NCBI RefSeq assembly: GCF_032854445.1
Contig: NC_088295.1
Coordinates: forward strand, 54,791,249-54,851,248
DNA: 60,000 nt
DNA from: Liolophura sinensis
Taxonomy: Eukaryota; Mollusca; Polyplacophora; Chitonida; Chitonidae
Direction: 5' to 3'
The notes under the pieces: model-generated
Database searches by the model: none
The model's input: only the letters and a program-made list of their open reading frames with translations
Told to the model about the DNA's origin: nothing
Part shown: positions 33,167-43,831 of the stretch, one piece after another
How positions within the stretch are numbered: the stretch's first letter is position 1
Layout of the letters: each line of letters opens with the position of its first letter
Made by a program: the position numbers and the translations under genes

Positions 33167-33252
33167 GTTCGTCCGGGGTTATGGGATGCCAAGTACTTCT
33201 CTGCCCAGAAAAGGGCACGGTATTTCTGGGGCAATATTCCAGGCCTTCAGTG
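33167..33252 (+). CDS. DNMT3: DNMT3 methyltransferase exon 5 (motif VIII)
   Basis: Acceptor CGTGATGTTGTAG, donor TG|GTGAGA; 86 bp, phase 0-2. Product VRPGLWDAKYFSAQKRARYF then WGNIPGLQ. R-A-R-Y-F-W-G-N is motif VIII of the family. Confidence 0.95.
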
Positions 33253-33345
33253 GTGAGAGATACACGTTAATAACTTACACACACTGCTGTTTTAAAACTA
33301 AGTCAGTCAGATTCCCAGACACAGCATTTTTACCAATATATGTCA

Positions 33346-33547
33346 GGCATGAAGCTATTCCTGTATTTTTGTGTACTTTGCCGATGGCATGAAGCTATTC
33401 CTGTATTTTTGTGTACTTTGCTGATGGCATGAAGCTATTCCAGTATTTTTGTGTACTTTGCCGATGGCATGAAGCTATTCCAGTATTTTTGTGTACTTTG
33501 CCGATGGCATGAAGCTATTCCTGTATTTTTGTGTACTTTGCTGATGG
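33346..33547. repeat. 40-bp minisatellite, 5 copies
   Basis: GATGGCATGAAGCTATTCC(T/A) GTATTTTTGTGTACTTTGC(C/T), exact 40-bp spacing (GCATGAAGC at 33,348, 33,388, 33,428, 33,468 and 33,508). Begins about 95 bp after the donor of the preceding DNMT3 exon. Confidence 0.9.
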
Positions 33548-34211
33548 CCAAGGGGTGTGCATTGTATGGTATTTTTGTACTTACACAGTGTTGATTGGCC
33601 TCTGTTATGACATGCCTTGTCAACATCATGCTTTATGTACCTGGGTAACGTTCATTTCTTGGCTTTACTTTTGATTGACAGCTCTGATCACTGATCAGTA
33701 ATAATTAACCCTGATGTACATGTCTCATGCTTTATACGGTACTGTGAAGTGCCTTAATGTCCTCATGATAAATCCTAGACATATCCTGTACCCATCTTGT
33801 GGTGTGATGCATCATACATGTCACACAGCCATGATGCAGCATAAATGCCTTACCCATCTGCCTGATTCAACGTCATACAGGGAATATTATCATGTCACAC
33901 TAGGAAAATTTTACGGACACAGCCGAAGATTTTGTTTTTCAAGGAATCTTCAGTTATATGGGTTAAATAGTGTTATTCATCAAAATCCTATTGAAACATG
34001 GTGTTAGGCTTACTCCGGTAGGTTTTCTTTCATATCACTGTAATATTTCTATGCAATTTGTATTCTGACCAGAGTGGCACTTTAACCAAAACAAATTTGT
34101 TGCACTCATGAGGAAACAGGATCTTTCAAAGCATTGACCGTCAGCAGCATACACCTTTTTCATGCACTCATTGAAGTGCTGTAAATATTAAGGCTGATAT
34201 CTCATGGAGGT

Positions 34212-34558
34212 GACCGGCCCGGATAGCACAGTTGGTAGAGCGTCCGCTTCGGGACCGGTAGATCCAGGATCAATCCTTGGTCGAGTCACACCTAAGACTT
34301 TAAAAGAGGAAGTTGTAACTTCCTCGCTTGGCGTTCAGTGCAACGACTGGTTGACCCGTATCAGTATAATGGCTCGGGCGGGCGGCTTACTTGCCTTCGG
34401 TAGTCGTCTCAGTGATGCAGCACTAAATAAAAGAGCGGTGGAAATCCGTCCTGCCACAAGGAGGCACATTACACGTGCATGCATCCTAATGATTCCTTCG
34501 TCGTCATATGACTGAAAAAATTGTTGAGTACGACGTTAAACCCCAAGCACTCACTCAC
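34212..34558 (+). mobile_element. SINE family B, full length reference copy
   Basis: Head GACCGGCCCGGATAGCACAG, B-box region ATCCAGGATCAATCC; AGAGGAAGTTGTAACTTCCT (a self-complementary segment); central domain GACCCGTATCAGTATAATGG, GGTAGTCGTCTCAGTGATGC; tail GACGTTAAACCCCAAGCACT and (CACT)n. The 12-bp TSD TCTCATGGAGGT is at 34,200-34,211 and 34,559-34,570. Confidence 0.93.
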
Positions 34559-34717
34559 TCTCATGGAGGTTCCCTGCTCTTCTTGGAATGTAAGATATGC
34601 TTGTAAAATCCTGTTCAGCAGATGGTGGTTGGAGCCTTTACCGTCATCTTCCACTGACACCGTATTGGCTGTATGATGAGCCTGTGATGTCAACATCTTC
34701 CTCCAGTATTACAACCA

Positions 34718-34981
34718 CTCTGGGGCTCAGTTGGTTAGCGCGCTAGCACAGCTTAATGAACCAGGAGTCTCTCACCAATGCGGTCACTGTGAGTTCAAGT
34801 CCTGCTCATGCTGGCTTCCTCTCCGGCTGTATGTGGGAAGGTCTGCCAGCAACCCACGGATTGTCGTGGGTTTCCCCAGGTCTCTGCCCAGTTTCCACCC
34901 ACCATAATGCTGGGCGCCGTCGTATAAGTGAAATATTTTTGAGTATGGCGTAAAAAAGAAATGAAATAAATAAATAAATAC
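34718..34981 (+). mobile_element. SINE family A, full length
   Basis: Head GGGGCTCAGTTGGTTAGCGC, B-box GAGTTCAAGTCC, GGCTTCCTCTCCGGCTG, GTCGTGGGTTTCCCC, CATAATGCTGGGCGCCGTCG, TTTGAGTATGGCGTAAAAAA plus an (AAAT)n tail. No convincing direct repeats. Confidence 0.88.
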
Positions 34982-35152
34982 AGCCATTCCACCACAGTGA
35001 TCGGATCCACATCTGTTTACAAGATACACACTATTATGAGTGAGGGTAGTAATCTAGCATACATTACTCTTGATGCCACTGATGTTATAATTCAGGACGT
35101 TGTGGTCTGGCCTGTGTATATGCTAGTAAGCTCTGGTTTGTTTCTGTTCCAG

Positions 35153-35231
35153 CCAGCCCCCGGCTCCAGACACAGATACAGACCCCACTTTACAGCTCAT
35201 GCTCACACCAAACTTCAACCGAACAGCTCTG
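35153..35231 (+). CDS. DNMT3: DNMT3 methyltransferase exon 6 (target recognition region)
   Basis: Acceptor TTTCTGTTCCAG, donor CTG|GTGAGT; 79 bp, phase 2-0. Product (C)QPPAPDTDTDPTLQLMLTPN then FNRTAL. This is the variable part of the target recognition domain, so conservation is weak, but phase, splice sites and spacing to neighbouring motifs are right. A second AG four bases in (CAGCCAG) would break the frame. Confidence 0.85.
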
Positions 35232-35261
35232 GTGAGTTATATCTATGTATATGTATGCTTG

Positions 35262-35494
35262 ATGATTTCTGAAGACACCAGACATGACACCTTATCCACG
35301 CACATTATACTGACACTGGGACGAACCAGTCCTGTTTCCTTGCTCTAACCTCTATTGCTGTGTGCCAGGCGAGGCAGCAGCAAGGACTATTTTTAAAGTC
35401 TGACCGTATGACCAGGCCCGGGTTTGATCCCACATCTACACCGACTATAAGACCGGACACTCTAGCCATTAGGCTACTGAGGCAGTCTCATGAG
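35262..35494 (-). mobile_element. SINE family C, second copy
   Basis: On the minus strand: head CCTCAGTAGCCTAATGGCTA, B-box GGGATCAAACCCGG, central domain CCCAGTGTCAGTATAATGTG, AGGTGTCATGTCTGGTGTCT. It starts about 30 bp after a DNMT3 donor. 3' part truncated. Confidence 0.8.
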
Positions 35495-35504
35495 TTATAG
35501 TTGA

Positions 35505-35605
35505 TTAATTCATTCATTTATTTTTATTTCGTGTTTTACGCTGTACTCAAGAATGTTTCAGTCCAACGGCAGCCAGCATTATGGTGGGAGGAAACCCGTT
35601 GGTAG
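35505..35605 (-). mobile_element. SINE family A, 3' fragment
   Basis: ATTTCGTGTTTTACGCTGTA, AGAATGTTTCAGTCCAACGG, AGCCAGCATTATGGTGGGAG, GAAACCCG. Adjacent to the family C copy. Confidence 0.72.
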
Positions 35606-35729
35606 CAGGTGGGGGGGTGGGGGTTGTTCAGGATTTTAGTTGATATATTCTGAATATGTATAACAAGCTTTATTTGCATGTACCAGATGTGTGATGTTAA
35701 TGGACAGAGAATTTGCTTCTCCCTTCTAG

Positions 35730-35848
35730 GTGGACAAGATAAGAACAGTTACAACAAAGAGCAATTCGTTACTGCAGCACAAGGATAGGGCCTTCCCAGT
35801 AGAGATGAATTCTATGGGTGACACAATCTGGATACAGGAGCTGGAAAG
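35730..35848 (+). CDS. DNMT3: DNMT3 methyltransferase exon 7
   Basis: Acceptor TTCTCCCTTCTAG, donor AAAG|GTAGAA; 119 bp, phase 0-2. Product VDKIRTVTTKSNSLLQHKDR and on to 'FPVEMNSMGDTIWIQELER'. K-I-R-T-x-T-T-x-S-N-S is the DNMT3 target-recognition loop, which enters the DNA major groove in DNMT3A/B structures (established for the family). Confidence 0.96.
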
Positions 35849-36769
35849 GTAGAAAACATATCCCTCCATATTAATGTTTATTAAATGATTACTATTTCTC
35901 TCACAAAAGTATGTCAAATGTCTCTAGTTTTTAATGCAAGTGTTTAGATAATTTAAGCATTGTTGAGAAAAAATTGTTAGAGTGCTACTTCAGACAAAGG
36001 AGAAACCAAGTGGAAATATTAAAATATGAAGGATACCATATGGAATATAGCTAACACCATGGTTCAAAAAAAATCTCCAATGATTAACGCTATTTACCCC
36101 TAGAAGTAAGGAGTAGTCAAAAACAAAATCCTGGACAGTTTCGGTAAAATTTTCCTGATGTGACGAGGAATCTGGCAGACATGATGTCGAGTAAACCATT
36201 TATGCCGTAATGACGTTATGCACATCATTTGGGGTCATACATCAGTGATGAGTGAGGTCACGTGTACTTGCATGACGTCACACCAGACAAAATTGGAAAC
36301 GACACTAAAATTTTGTTTTCATATTATTGAGTCCTCCTGTTGAACTGTGGCTTTAATACAAGGCATTTATTCTGCATTTTAAGATAGCATTTCTGACCGT
36401 CCTGATTCTCATCATTTAACCTTGCTTTTATGACATACAAGTCTTGACACTAGAAAGCTCTTTAAGCTTTAATATACACACAGCATCTGTATTTTACATG
36501 TATGTCTGCATGTACTGCATAAACAAAGCTTGCATGCAAAAAAAACTTGAATATAAACTTGCTAGATAGCACAGAATAATGACTGACATACACAGAATAA
36601 AATCGTACATGCAATGAAGATTACATGTATTTGCCCCAAAATACGCATGTCAAGGTCCCATGAACATTGATTTACAAAACATAAGCTACAAATCAAACAT
36701 TGAAGAATTACATGTATATCGGTCATAGCAAACGTATAGTATGCCGCCTGAGTGATCATGTGCTAGGGT

Positions 36770-37106
36770 ATAATATCGTACTTAACAGTTCTACAGTCAC
36801 ATGACAACGAAGGAGTCCTTAGAGTGCATGTCATTTGCCTCCTTCCTGCAGGGCAGATTTCCACCGCTCTTTTATCTGGCGCTGCTTCACTGAAACGACT
36901 TACAGAAGGCAAGTAACCTGGCCCACCCGAGCCATTGTACTGATACGGGTCAACCACTTGTTGCACCATACCTTAAAGCTGAAGGCCAAGCAAGAAAGCT
37001 ACAACTTCCTCTTTTAAGGTTTTAGTTGTGACCCGACCAAGGCTTGACCCTGGATCTACTGCACCTGAAGTGGATGCTCTTCTAACTGAGCCATCAGGGC
37101 CAGTAA
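36770..37106 (-). mobile_element. SINE family B, full length, diverged
   Basis: Read on the minus strand it has the head (complement of TAACTGAGCCATCAGGGCC), the AGAGGAAGTTGTAGCTTTC segment, GACCCGTATCAGTACAATGG central domain and CGCCAGATAAAAGAGCGG. It ends about 90 bp upstream of the last DNMT3 exon. Confidence 0.85.
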
Positions 37107-37196
37107 TAGGCAATCTGAGAAAAAGTGATAAATGTATACTTGCATACAGCTGTATGTTTTCACAGTATATGCTAGTGTGTGTTATTTCCTTGGCAG

Positions 37197-37347
37197 GATA
37201 TTTGGCTTTCCTGAGCATTACACAGATGTGTGTAACTTCACCCCAACCAAACGACAGCAGCTTTTGGGAAAGTCTTGGAGTGTTCAAGTAGTAAAGTACT
37301 TGTTGTCTCCCCTTAAGGATTTCTTCTCTTGCACACCCAAGTCATGA
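37197..37347 (+). CDS. DNMT3: DNMT3 last coding exon (motifs IX-X, stop)
   Basis: Acceptor ATTTCCTTGGCAG; stop TGA at 37,345-37,347; 151 bp, phase 2. Product (R)[20 protein letters not shown], then '[20 protein letters not shown]' and [12 protein letters not shown]-x-H-Y-T-D-V and G-x-S-W-S-V-x-V are DNMT3 signatures; motif X completes the SAM pocket. The C-terminus is where other DNMT3 proteins end. Confidence 0.97.
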
Positions 37348-40300
37348 AGATCTTAAAATTGCTTGGTGATTGCCGACAATATCATAGATAAAGAGTGCTT
37401 AAGAGTCTGAAATAGTCTATTTTGTTCTTAGCAGAAAGCAGATGTCAATAATACATACCTGTACTGTGTAGCCTGATAGGTATGATAGGTACGCTATAAT
37501 AGTATGTTTTCATTCTATTCTAAACTATTTTCTGAACTCTGTCTAAACATTGGCATTCCATCTATGTGTGTGATATGCTTTGTTTTGTTTTCTTTTATAA
37601 TTTTCCAATGAAGACTTTTTATATATATAAATATATACAGTTTGTTTTGAGGAATCTTGGTCATTTTTTTAGTTTTAAGTTCTGGTTTCTGAAGACTAAT
37701 GAGTAAGTTTTACATTTAATATATTTACATCATAGTAATGGTGTAACAGACAGTAGTATACATTTTGCAATATGCAATTTGTGTTCTGTGCAACTTTGTA
37801 CGTTTCTTTCAGTTATTCAAAATTCTGGCTTCTCAAGCTTACTGAAAAAAGTGTGATTTTTTTTTTCCAAGGTTTAGATTTGTTCATACTTTTAATAAAT
37901 ACCCTACAGTATAGGCAGTGATTAAATCAGGAAAAAAATTTTTGTTTTACTTACTGTTAGGTGTCCTTACTTATACACATGATAAGGAATCTTGTTTTGA
38001 TAAGCTTTTACATTGTTAAATTTAACAGTTTTTTGCTTTCATAAATATATTCCTTTTATGTTTTGTTGTTTTAACCCGTCAGATTTTCAGTGTTTTACCC
38101 ATATAGGTCAACTCCAGTTTCAGTTTTGTATGTCAGGCTACATCTGATAAACATGTCAGGTTTCAAATATGCAGTACTGTTATCATTTGTCACCATTTCC
38201 AGTCTTGTGCATCTACATGTAGCCACATCTGGTCAACCAGCACTTCGACTTGTAACCAGTTTCAGCTTCAAGTTACAGGGTCAAACTGTCAGGTTTGAAA
38301 CTAGTACTGGACTTCTGACCATTTTCAGTTTTGTATGTAAAGGTAAATAAAATCAGCTTGTCGTTTACATTAAGACTAATATTTTCATTCGATTTGAATC
38401 ATTTATATATTGATCTTCTCTGTTTTGTTTAGTTTGTTTGTTTGTGTTTTTAGTTTGAGGCCGCATTCACCAAACTTTGCCCCGGATTATAGAATCGTAA
38501 GATGTGTGACTTGCGTGAAATGTTTTGTATTCTTTATTGACATTGTGGTTTTATCAAGAGCGCAGATTCGTCTTGTTTTGTTTGCTTGAGTTGAGCGTAA
38601 TTTTGCATTACAGCGATGTATTATTGCGCTAGGCTGGTCTAAATCCCACCATATTTAACCTGCTGGAGTGGCATGCTGCAGACACCATACGTGACACTGT
38701 GGCATAGTCATTACACTGACACTATGCTGACAAACAGTGCTGAGTAACCAAAAGAGAAGTTCATGTGACAAGACTGTCAATGATAGAACATATGAGCTAA
38801 CTCAGGATTGAACATGAAGCTAATAAAGTGATGATTACAGCTTAATGCTCTTACAACTCTTGCTGCCTTTGACAATTAACGATTTCAAATCCCTTGTAAC
38901 TGACCACTAAGGTTAATCCAGCAGTAACTGCTGCAGCTTTTAGATCAGCAGAGTTGACAAATAGCAGAAAAAGTTAAGTGCACAACTTTAAAAATTCATT
39001 ACTCTGAAGTCGGCCTTCCTATACACAAAGAACTTGATCAAGACCAAGCCCCCCCCCCCCCCACCCCCTTCACACTTGGTTAATATTCATCTGTTCCAAA
39101 AGAATGTGAAATGTGATTGGAACCAATGGCTTTGCAAGAGTGGTTCCAGAGTGAGTTGTGGTGAAGCAATGGTTGAAATTACTCAATAAAAATGTCATCC
39201 CTTAAAGTGTTTTACATCAATATCGGGTGTACACATGCCATGGGTCTGAATTACAGCCTGAACCCTTGTCCTCATACATGTCGTACCACCTGTCAGCCTC
39301 CTGATTCCCTGACAGGGAAGTTGCTGATAATATAATGTAATGTATGCGAGTTAAAAATTTATTTAATTCAGCATCAAATACCATTCACTTCAACAATAAT
39401 GTGGAGATATTTGAGAATATTAAACAAGTATTTATACCTGGAATTTCAGGAAAAGATTCAGGCTGGCCGAGAACACACAAATTCTTCCTTGTGCGCACAC
39501 AGGATCAGGGGAAGTGGTTTTATGTTATATTTAAACAAGCAGTAGGGCCTGCCCATTAATCAGTGCTCTCCTTATCTGAGATACCACATTTGGGATACAG
39601 ATTTAGTGCTGCGGAGGACAAAGACAAATTTAGGTTTAGATATAATGTTTTGTTTTAACATCATACTTCGATCAAAATTGAATGGATGAAAAACATTCAG
39701 AGAATTTATATCCCAAACTAACTATGCAAAACTTATGATTTTCGAACTTAATCCCAGGTATGTGGCACAAAGTGAACCTGCTTGCTGATTTATATCAAAA
39801 TTGGACAATCTTTAGGGCAGTTCCTGCGTAGAAAACAATGACCATTGACAACATCACAGAATGAATAAAATACTTGTGCACGGAGTGGGCTGGTTTTCAA
39901 ATTAAAAACAAATCATGACACACATATATACAAATTAATACCCCTTGATTTATGTAAAAACATGGCATAGTAATAAAAAAAATTTTTTTTTATTTATTCG
40001 TGTTTAACATCCATAAGTTCTAATATATCACCGGCAGCCAGGTTTATAGATGGAAAAAAACAAAGTAAACGTGGTAAACTACCCACCTTCATGATGTCTA
40101 ACAGTTACATAAAATGGTACACAGGAAAAGGATAAAATGGTACACATGAAAAGGATAAAATGGTACACATGAAAAGGATGAAATGGTACACATGAAAGGG
40201 ATAAAATGGTACACATGAAAAGGATAAAACTATGAAATAGTTCATTGGATAATGAACAATCCGATTTTTTCAGAACAGGTTGGTGAACAACAGAACAGAA

Positions 40301-41137
40301 CAGGTTGGTGAACAACAGAACAGAACAGGTTGCCCACAAACATACAAACACAAATTCATTATGAATTCATCACAATGTAGAAAAGTTTTTCCTGAGTAAA
40401 TGGGACTGTCGGGTCAGGCTTTCAGGCATTGTGGTTAATTATTGCTACTACAAACGGCTTCAATGCCTGAGATTACTAAAAAAAAACAGGAAAGCATTCC
40501 TGAATATTAACAAATTGCCGTTAAAAACAAAAAACAGCTAGAACTTGCAGTTGAGGCTAGGCTGAGTATAGCAGTGCTGAACATACAGGTAAATGTAAAA
40601 CCAAATTAAAGAACATTTTTATCGTCGAAGAACTACACATGCATGTCTAGTTTTACGTGTGTGAACTAAACGTAACAAGTGGAAGATAAAACTTGCATGA
40701 AGCGGTTCAACAATATATATGTTACCCTGAACATGTAACTAGGACAAGGTTTTAAAAATTCCATATATATGTGAGAGTCTTCAACAGATAAATAGTGAAA
40801 CACAAACGGCACATGCCGTACAATTAGTATTGTCCTGAACATACGCAGTGTGTAAGCAGCACATACAAAACTAGTGCAAAATATGAAATTCTATAATACT
40901 CGCACTGCTCTTTCAGAGTCCTTCATTATTAATTATCTGATTGGTGTTGAACATCACCCAGAATTGCTTAACCTGTATATGTAGGACAGCAATCTGGTTT
41001 GTGGACAGAGGTACTCTCCCCTGGCACAGGACCCCATAAACAATAGGGTTATTTGGCCTGCCATACAGAGGGTGGAGTGGAGGAAAACAGAGCAACTCCC
41101 TGACAGCCAGGTTTTCATGCACACCTCTCAGGCTATT
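37348..41137. other. DNMT3 3' UTR and convergent intergenic region
   Basis: AT-rich. Candidate plus-strand polyadenylation hexamers occur near 37,893, 38,345 and 38,823 (AATAAA). A C14-plus tract lies near 39,050-39,062. At 40,110-40,225 a short repeat AAATGGTACACATGAAAAGG is present five times (about 22 bp), and at 40,277-40,330 GAACAGGTTGGTGAACAACA repeats. No gene is recognised; open stretches at 38,090-38,350 and 39,344-39,559 match nothing I know. Confidence 0.5.
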
Positions 41138-41148
41138 AACAGGAATTC

Positions 41149-41304
41149 GTATGTGGGAAGGTCTGTCAGCAACCTGCAGATGGTTGTGGGTTTTCCACAG
41201 GCTCTGCCCGGTTTCCTCCCACCATAATGCTGGGAGCTGTCCTATAAGTGAAATATTCATGAGTACGGCGTAAAACACAAATGAAGTAAATAAATAAATA
41301 AATG
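41149..41304 (+). mobile_element. SINE family A, 5'-truncated
   Basis: GTATGTGGGAAGGTCTGTCA ... GCTCTGCCCGGTTTCCTCCC ... GAGTACGGCGTAAAACACAA plus (AAAT)n. The 11-bp TSD AACAGGAATTC is at 41,138-41,148 and 41,305-41,315. Confidence 0.9.
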
Positions 41305-41683
41305 AACAGGAATTCTGATACGTCTGGGACCTCCTGGCAACGGCAAGACCACCACATTGGCCCAATCAGCATCTTCGTAATTAAATTTATACATCACACA
41401 TAAATTTCTACCATATGCACCATTACATGAATTTTCAATTTTCTTCACAATAATTCAAATGTCATTGAAAATATACCATAATATTATAAATTAAGACATT
41501 AAAGTTGGTTGACTAAAAGGCACTACCTGGGTCATTGGAAGTTAAAGGAACACACATTTTGTGTGATAATCCTCTCTGTGATCCAAATATTTTGTCTATT
41601 AGTTCAATAATACAACTTTCACTGAAAACATATTGGTATTCAGTTAAAACAGTCAACAGGTAGCTGTTGTCAAGTAAATAATC

Positions 41684-41689
41684 TTTATT
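41684..41689 (-). terminator. PRKN: candidate PRKN polyadenylation signal
   Basis: TTTATT on the plus strand, i.e. AATAAA on the PRKN strand, about 1.05 kb downstream of the stop codon, within GTCAGAATAAAGATTATT. Other AATAAA matches nearby belong to the SINE tail at about 42,010-42,035. Confidence 0.3.
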
Positions 41690-41759
41690 CTGACATTTCC
41701 TGAAGTTACTAATAGATTCTCAAGAAGCCTCGGACTGCAACTACCAAGGATAAAGTGAA

Positions 41760-42520
41760 CCATCAGTTTGATAAGGCTGATTACAATGGTCATATACTGA
41801 AGGTGAAGTGACTCAAGGACATCAGTCTAATGAGGCTGATTATAATTGCCATATACTGCGGGTGAAGTTACTCAAGAACCTCAGTCAGATGAGGCTGATA
41901 AATCATACTGAGGGTGAAGTGGCTCCTTCCCAGGCTCTGCCCCTTTCCTCACTCCATAATGCTGGCAGCCGTATAAGTGCAATATTCTTGAGTACAACGT
42001 ATAACGGCAATCAAATAAATAAATTATTAAATAAATGCAGTGACTCAAGAGCTCTCAGTCTGATGACGCTGACCACAAATGTCATATACTGAGAGTGAAG
42101 TGACTCGAGAAGCCTCAGCCTGATGAGGGTGAAGTGATTCAAGAACCCTTTGCTTGTCAGCCTGATGAGGGTGAAATGACTCAGAATCGTCAGCCTGATG
42201 AGGGTGAAGTGATTCAAGAACCCTCGGTCTGCTCAGGTTGACTATGGTGGTCATGTCACACTGAGGCTGAAATGACTCGAAAAACCTCTATCTGATGAAT
42301 GAATGCATGATTATGGCTTAACATCACACAGGCAATATTTCAGCCATACTGTGGGGACTCTCTATGATGAGGCGGACTACAAGAGTGAAGCAACTCAAGA
42401 GCCCTAGTTCTGATGAGGCAGACTACAATGGTCATATACAAAGCGTGAAGTGACTCCGAACCATCAGTCAGAAAAGGCTGACAATAATGACCAGATCATG
42501 TTGAAGTGACTCAAGAACAA
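41760..42520. repeat. degenerate CTGATGAGG(C/G)TGA minisatellite with SINE fragment
   Basis: TGATGAGG-TGA, CATATACTGAGGGTGAAGTG and ACTCAAGAACCC modules recur irregularly (about 35-65 bp) across 41,760-42,520. A family A SINE 3' fragment (about 41,930-42,036) is embedded (CTTGAGTACAACGTATAACG, then AATAAAT). Lies in the probable PRKN 3' UTR. Confidence 0.75.
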
Positions 42521-42772
42521 CTGGTCAGTCAAACCAATGAGAGCCCGGACAGTCCATGTAGATGATGGTCAGCCAAATTAATGAGCTCCAACAATGCCTG
42601 AAGATGTTGGTCGGTCAAACCAATCGGAGCCCCGAGAGTCCATACAGATGCTGGTCAGCCAATGAGAACCCCGCAAGTCCACGCAGATGCTGGTCAGCCA
42701 AACCAATGAGAGCCCCGAGAGTCCATACAGATGCTGGTCAGCCAAACCAATGAGAGCCCTGACAATCCAAGT
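42520..42772. repeat. 38-45-bp minisatellite that includes the PRKN stop codon
   Basis: GATGCTGGTCAGCCAAACCA, ATGAGAGCCCCGAGAGTCCA, TACA recurs with starts at 42,563, 42,603, 42,648, 42,686 and 42,730 (spacing 38-45 bp), plus a degenerate copy at 42,520. On the minus strand the last unit (42,730-42,772) encodes the final codons of parkin, ...GSHWFG-stop. Confidence 0.88.
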
Positions 42773-42841
42773 TCCAGTCTTTGGCGCAAATCCAACACCA
42801 CTGAAATTTACACTGGGGGCAAGTCATGTGCATGCAACCAC
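42738..42841 (-). CDS. PRKN: PRKN exon 11: RING2, catalytic, stop
   Basis: Acceptor TCGTTCCAG (minus strand), stop TGA (complement of 42,738-42,740); 104 bp, entering in phase 1. Product (G)[20 protein letters not shown] then [13 protein letters not shown]. This is RING2 (Rcat): the Cys in G-G-C-M-H-M (model Cys404) corresponds to human Cys431, which accepts ubiquitin as a thioester. The W-C-W-x-C and H-W-F zinc and core residues are present. The end is WFG rather than the vertebrate WFDV, and it lies in a minisatellite. Confidence 0.97.
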
Positions 42842-43386
42842 CTGGAACGACAAGAGTTTACACATTTACTTAACCTTTACATCTGTGCACTAATCTTTAA
42901 AAGTGAACTGCACAGCCTTCAATTTTGGTAAAATTATTGTTTGAAAGCAGGTTTCATTGTGACAACAATTCATTAATATTTGATTTAAGTAATTATTTGC
43001 ATTTGTGCTCTATAAAGTTAATACAGGTTAAACATACATGTATACTGCCTATCTCTCTTCATTTTCAGAACAGTGGTGGTCTCAAGAATAGCATCTTGGG
43101 CTGTCAGTTATATTTATCCAGGACTCTCTCTAACAGGACTTCACAAATCAACTTCTTCACAATAGTGTTGCCTCCTGGCACTACTGTAACTTATATGGAC
43201 AGCGTCAAATGCGAAAACTTTACGAAAAATCTAAGTTAGGAAGTTCTGTGAAAGTTCGTCCACTACAATGTTATGATGTTCAAAGATCATGGAAGATGTA
43301 GAGCTTATACAACACTATCAGTTTACAGTATCCCAACAGCTGTACATGTTACACAGTCTAGTTGCTGTTTTAACACTAAATGTGAC

Positions 43387-43819
43387 TAGCCCTGGATGAC
43401 AATGCTGGAAAGGCCTCGCGTAGTCAAGGTTCAGTCCCCTTCAGCCCATTAGGATGAATTGTAAAATTTCGGAAAACAGTTGATTACTAAGCTACCTCGC
43501 CCATCCAACCACTCCTTAACAATGTTTAGGGTCCTAGGGCACCTGGCTGTTAAAATCCCAAGATGTCGATCTTCCCAAAGGTAAATATCCATCTATATTT
43601 ATCCCTCAGTCCCAAAGGCTGCTGACTTCTCATTTACGAAATGACCACTATCAACACGGCGAGCAAGCCCGAGGACCCTAAGCACTGGAAAGGAGTGGCT
43701 GGATGGGCGAGGGATGTTAGAAATCAACTGTCTTCCGAAATTTTATAATTATCCTATCGGGCTGAAGGGGATTGATCCATGACTACCTGAGGCATTACAA
43801 ACGTCATCATCCAGGGCTA
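43387..43819. mobile_element. foldback MITE with 8-bp TSD, touching a PRKN splice donor
   Basis: A 433-bp near-palindrome. The left arm (43,387 on) TAGCCCTGGATGA ... CCCCTTCAGCCCATTAGGAT ... AAAATTTCGGAA-ACAGTTGA ... CTCGCCCATCCA-CCACTCC ... TTAGGGTCCT matches the reverse complement of the right arm ending at 43,819 at about 80-85 %. It is flanked by AATGTGAC at 43,379-43,386 and 43,820-43,827. An 8-bp duplication is typical of hAT-type transposition, but the termini are not the usual hAT ones. No transposase. Confidence 0.88.
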
Positions 43820-43831
43820 AATGTGACAAAC

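Larger units (their letters stand above)
8478..37347 (+). other. DNMT3: DNMT3 gene: de novo DNA (cytosine-5)-methyltransferase, coding span
   Basis: This entry spans the whole coding part. Twenty-two exons with canonical GT-AG junctions and matching phases join into 2,931 bp (976 codons plus stop). Domain order in the model: disordered N-terminus with four homologous repeats (residues 29-389), PWWP (about 395-475), linker (476-557), ADD zinc-finger domain (about 558-684), methyltransferase (about 693-976). In characterised animals DNMT3 methylates unmodified CpG; PWWP binds H3K36-methylated nucleosomes and ADD binds the unmodified H3K4 tail and autoinhibits the enzyme. Motif I (SLFDGIGTG), the PCN loop (Cys770), the FENV motif (Glu814), ARYFWGN and GKSWSVQV are all intact, so the enzyme looks catalytically competent. 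The architecture matches vertebrate DNMT3A/B rather than DNMT3L. It converges on PRKN. Confidence 0.95.

Noticed and set aside
34756-34953. ORFs with MTQEPLTNAV-SSSPAHAGL-like peptides at several sites
   Set aside because: These are translations of the family A SINE and recur wherever the SINE is present; not genes.
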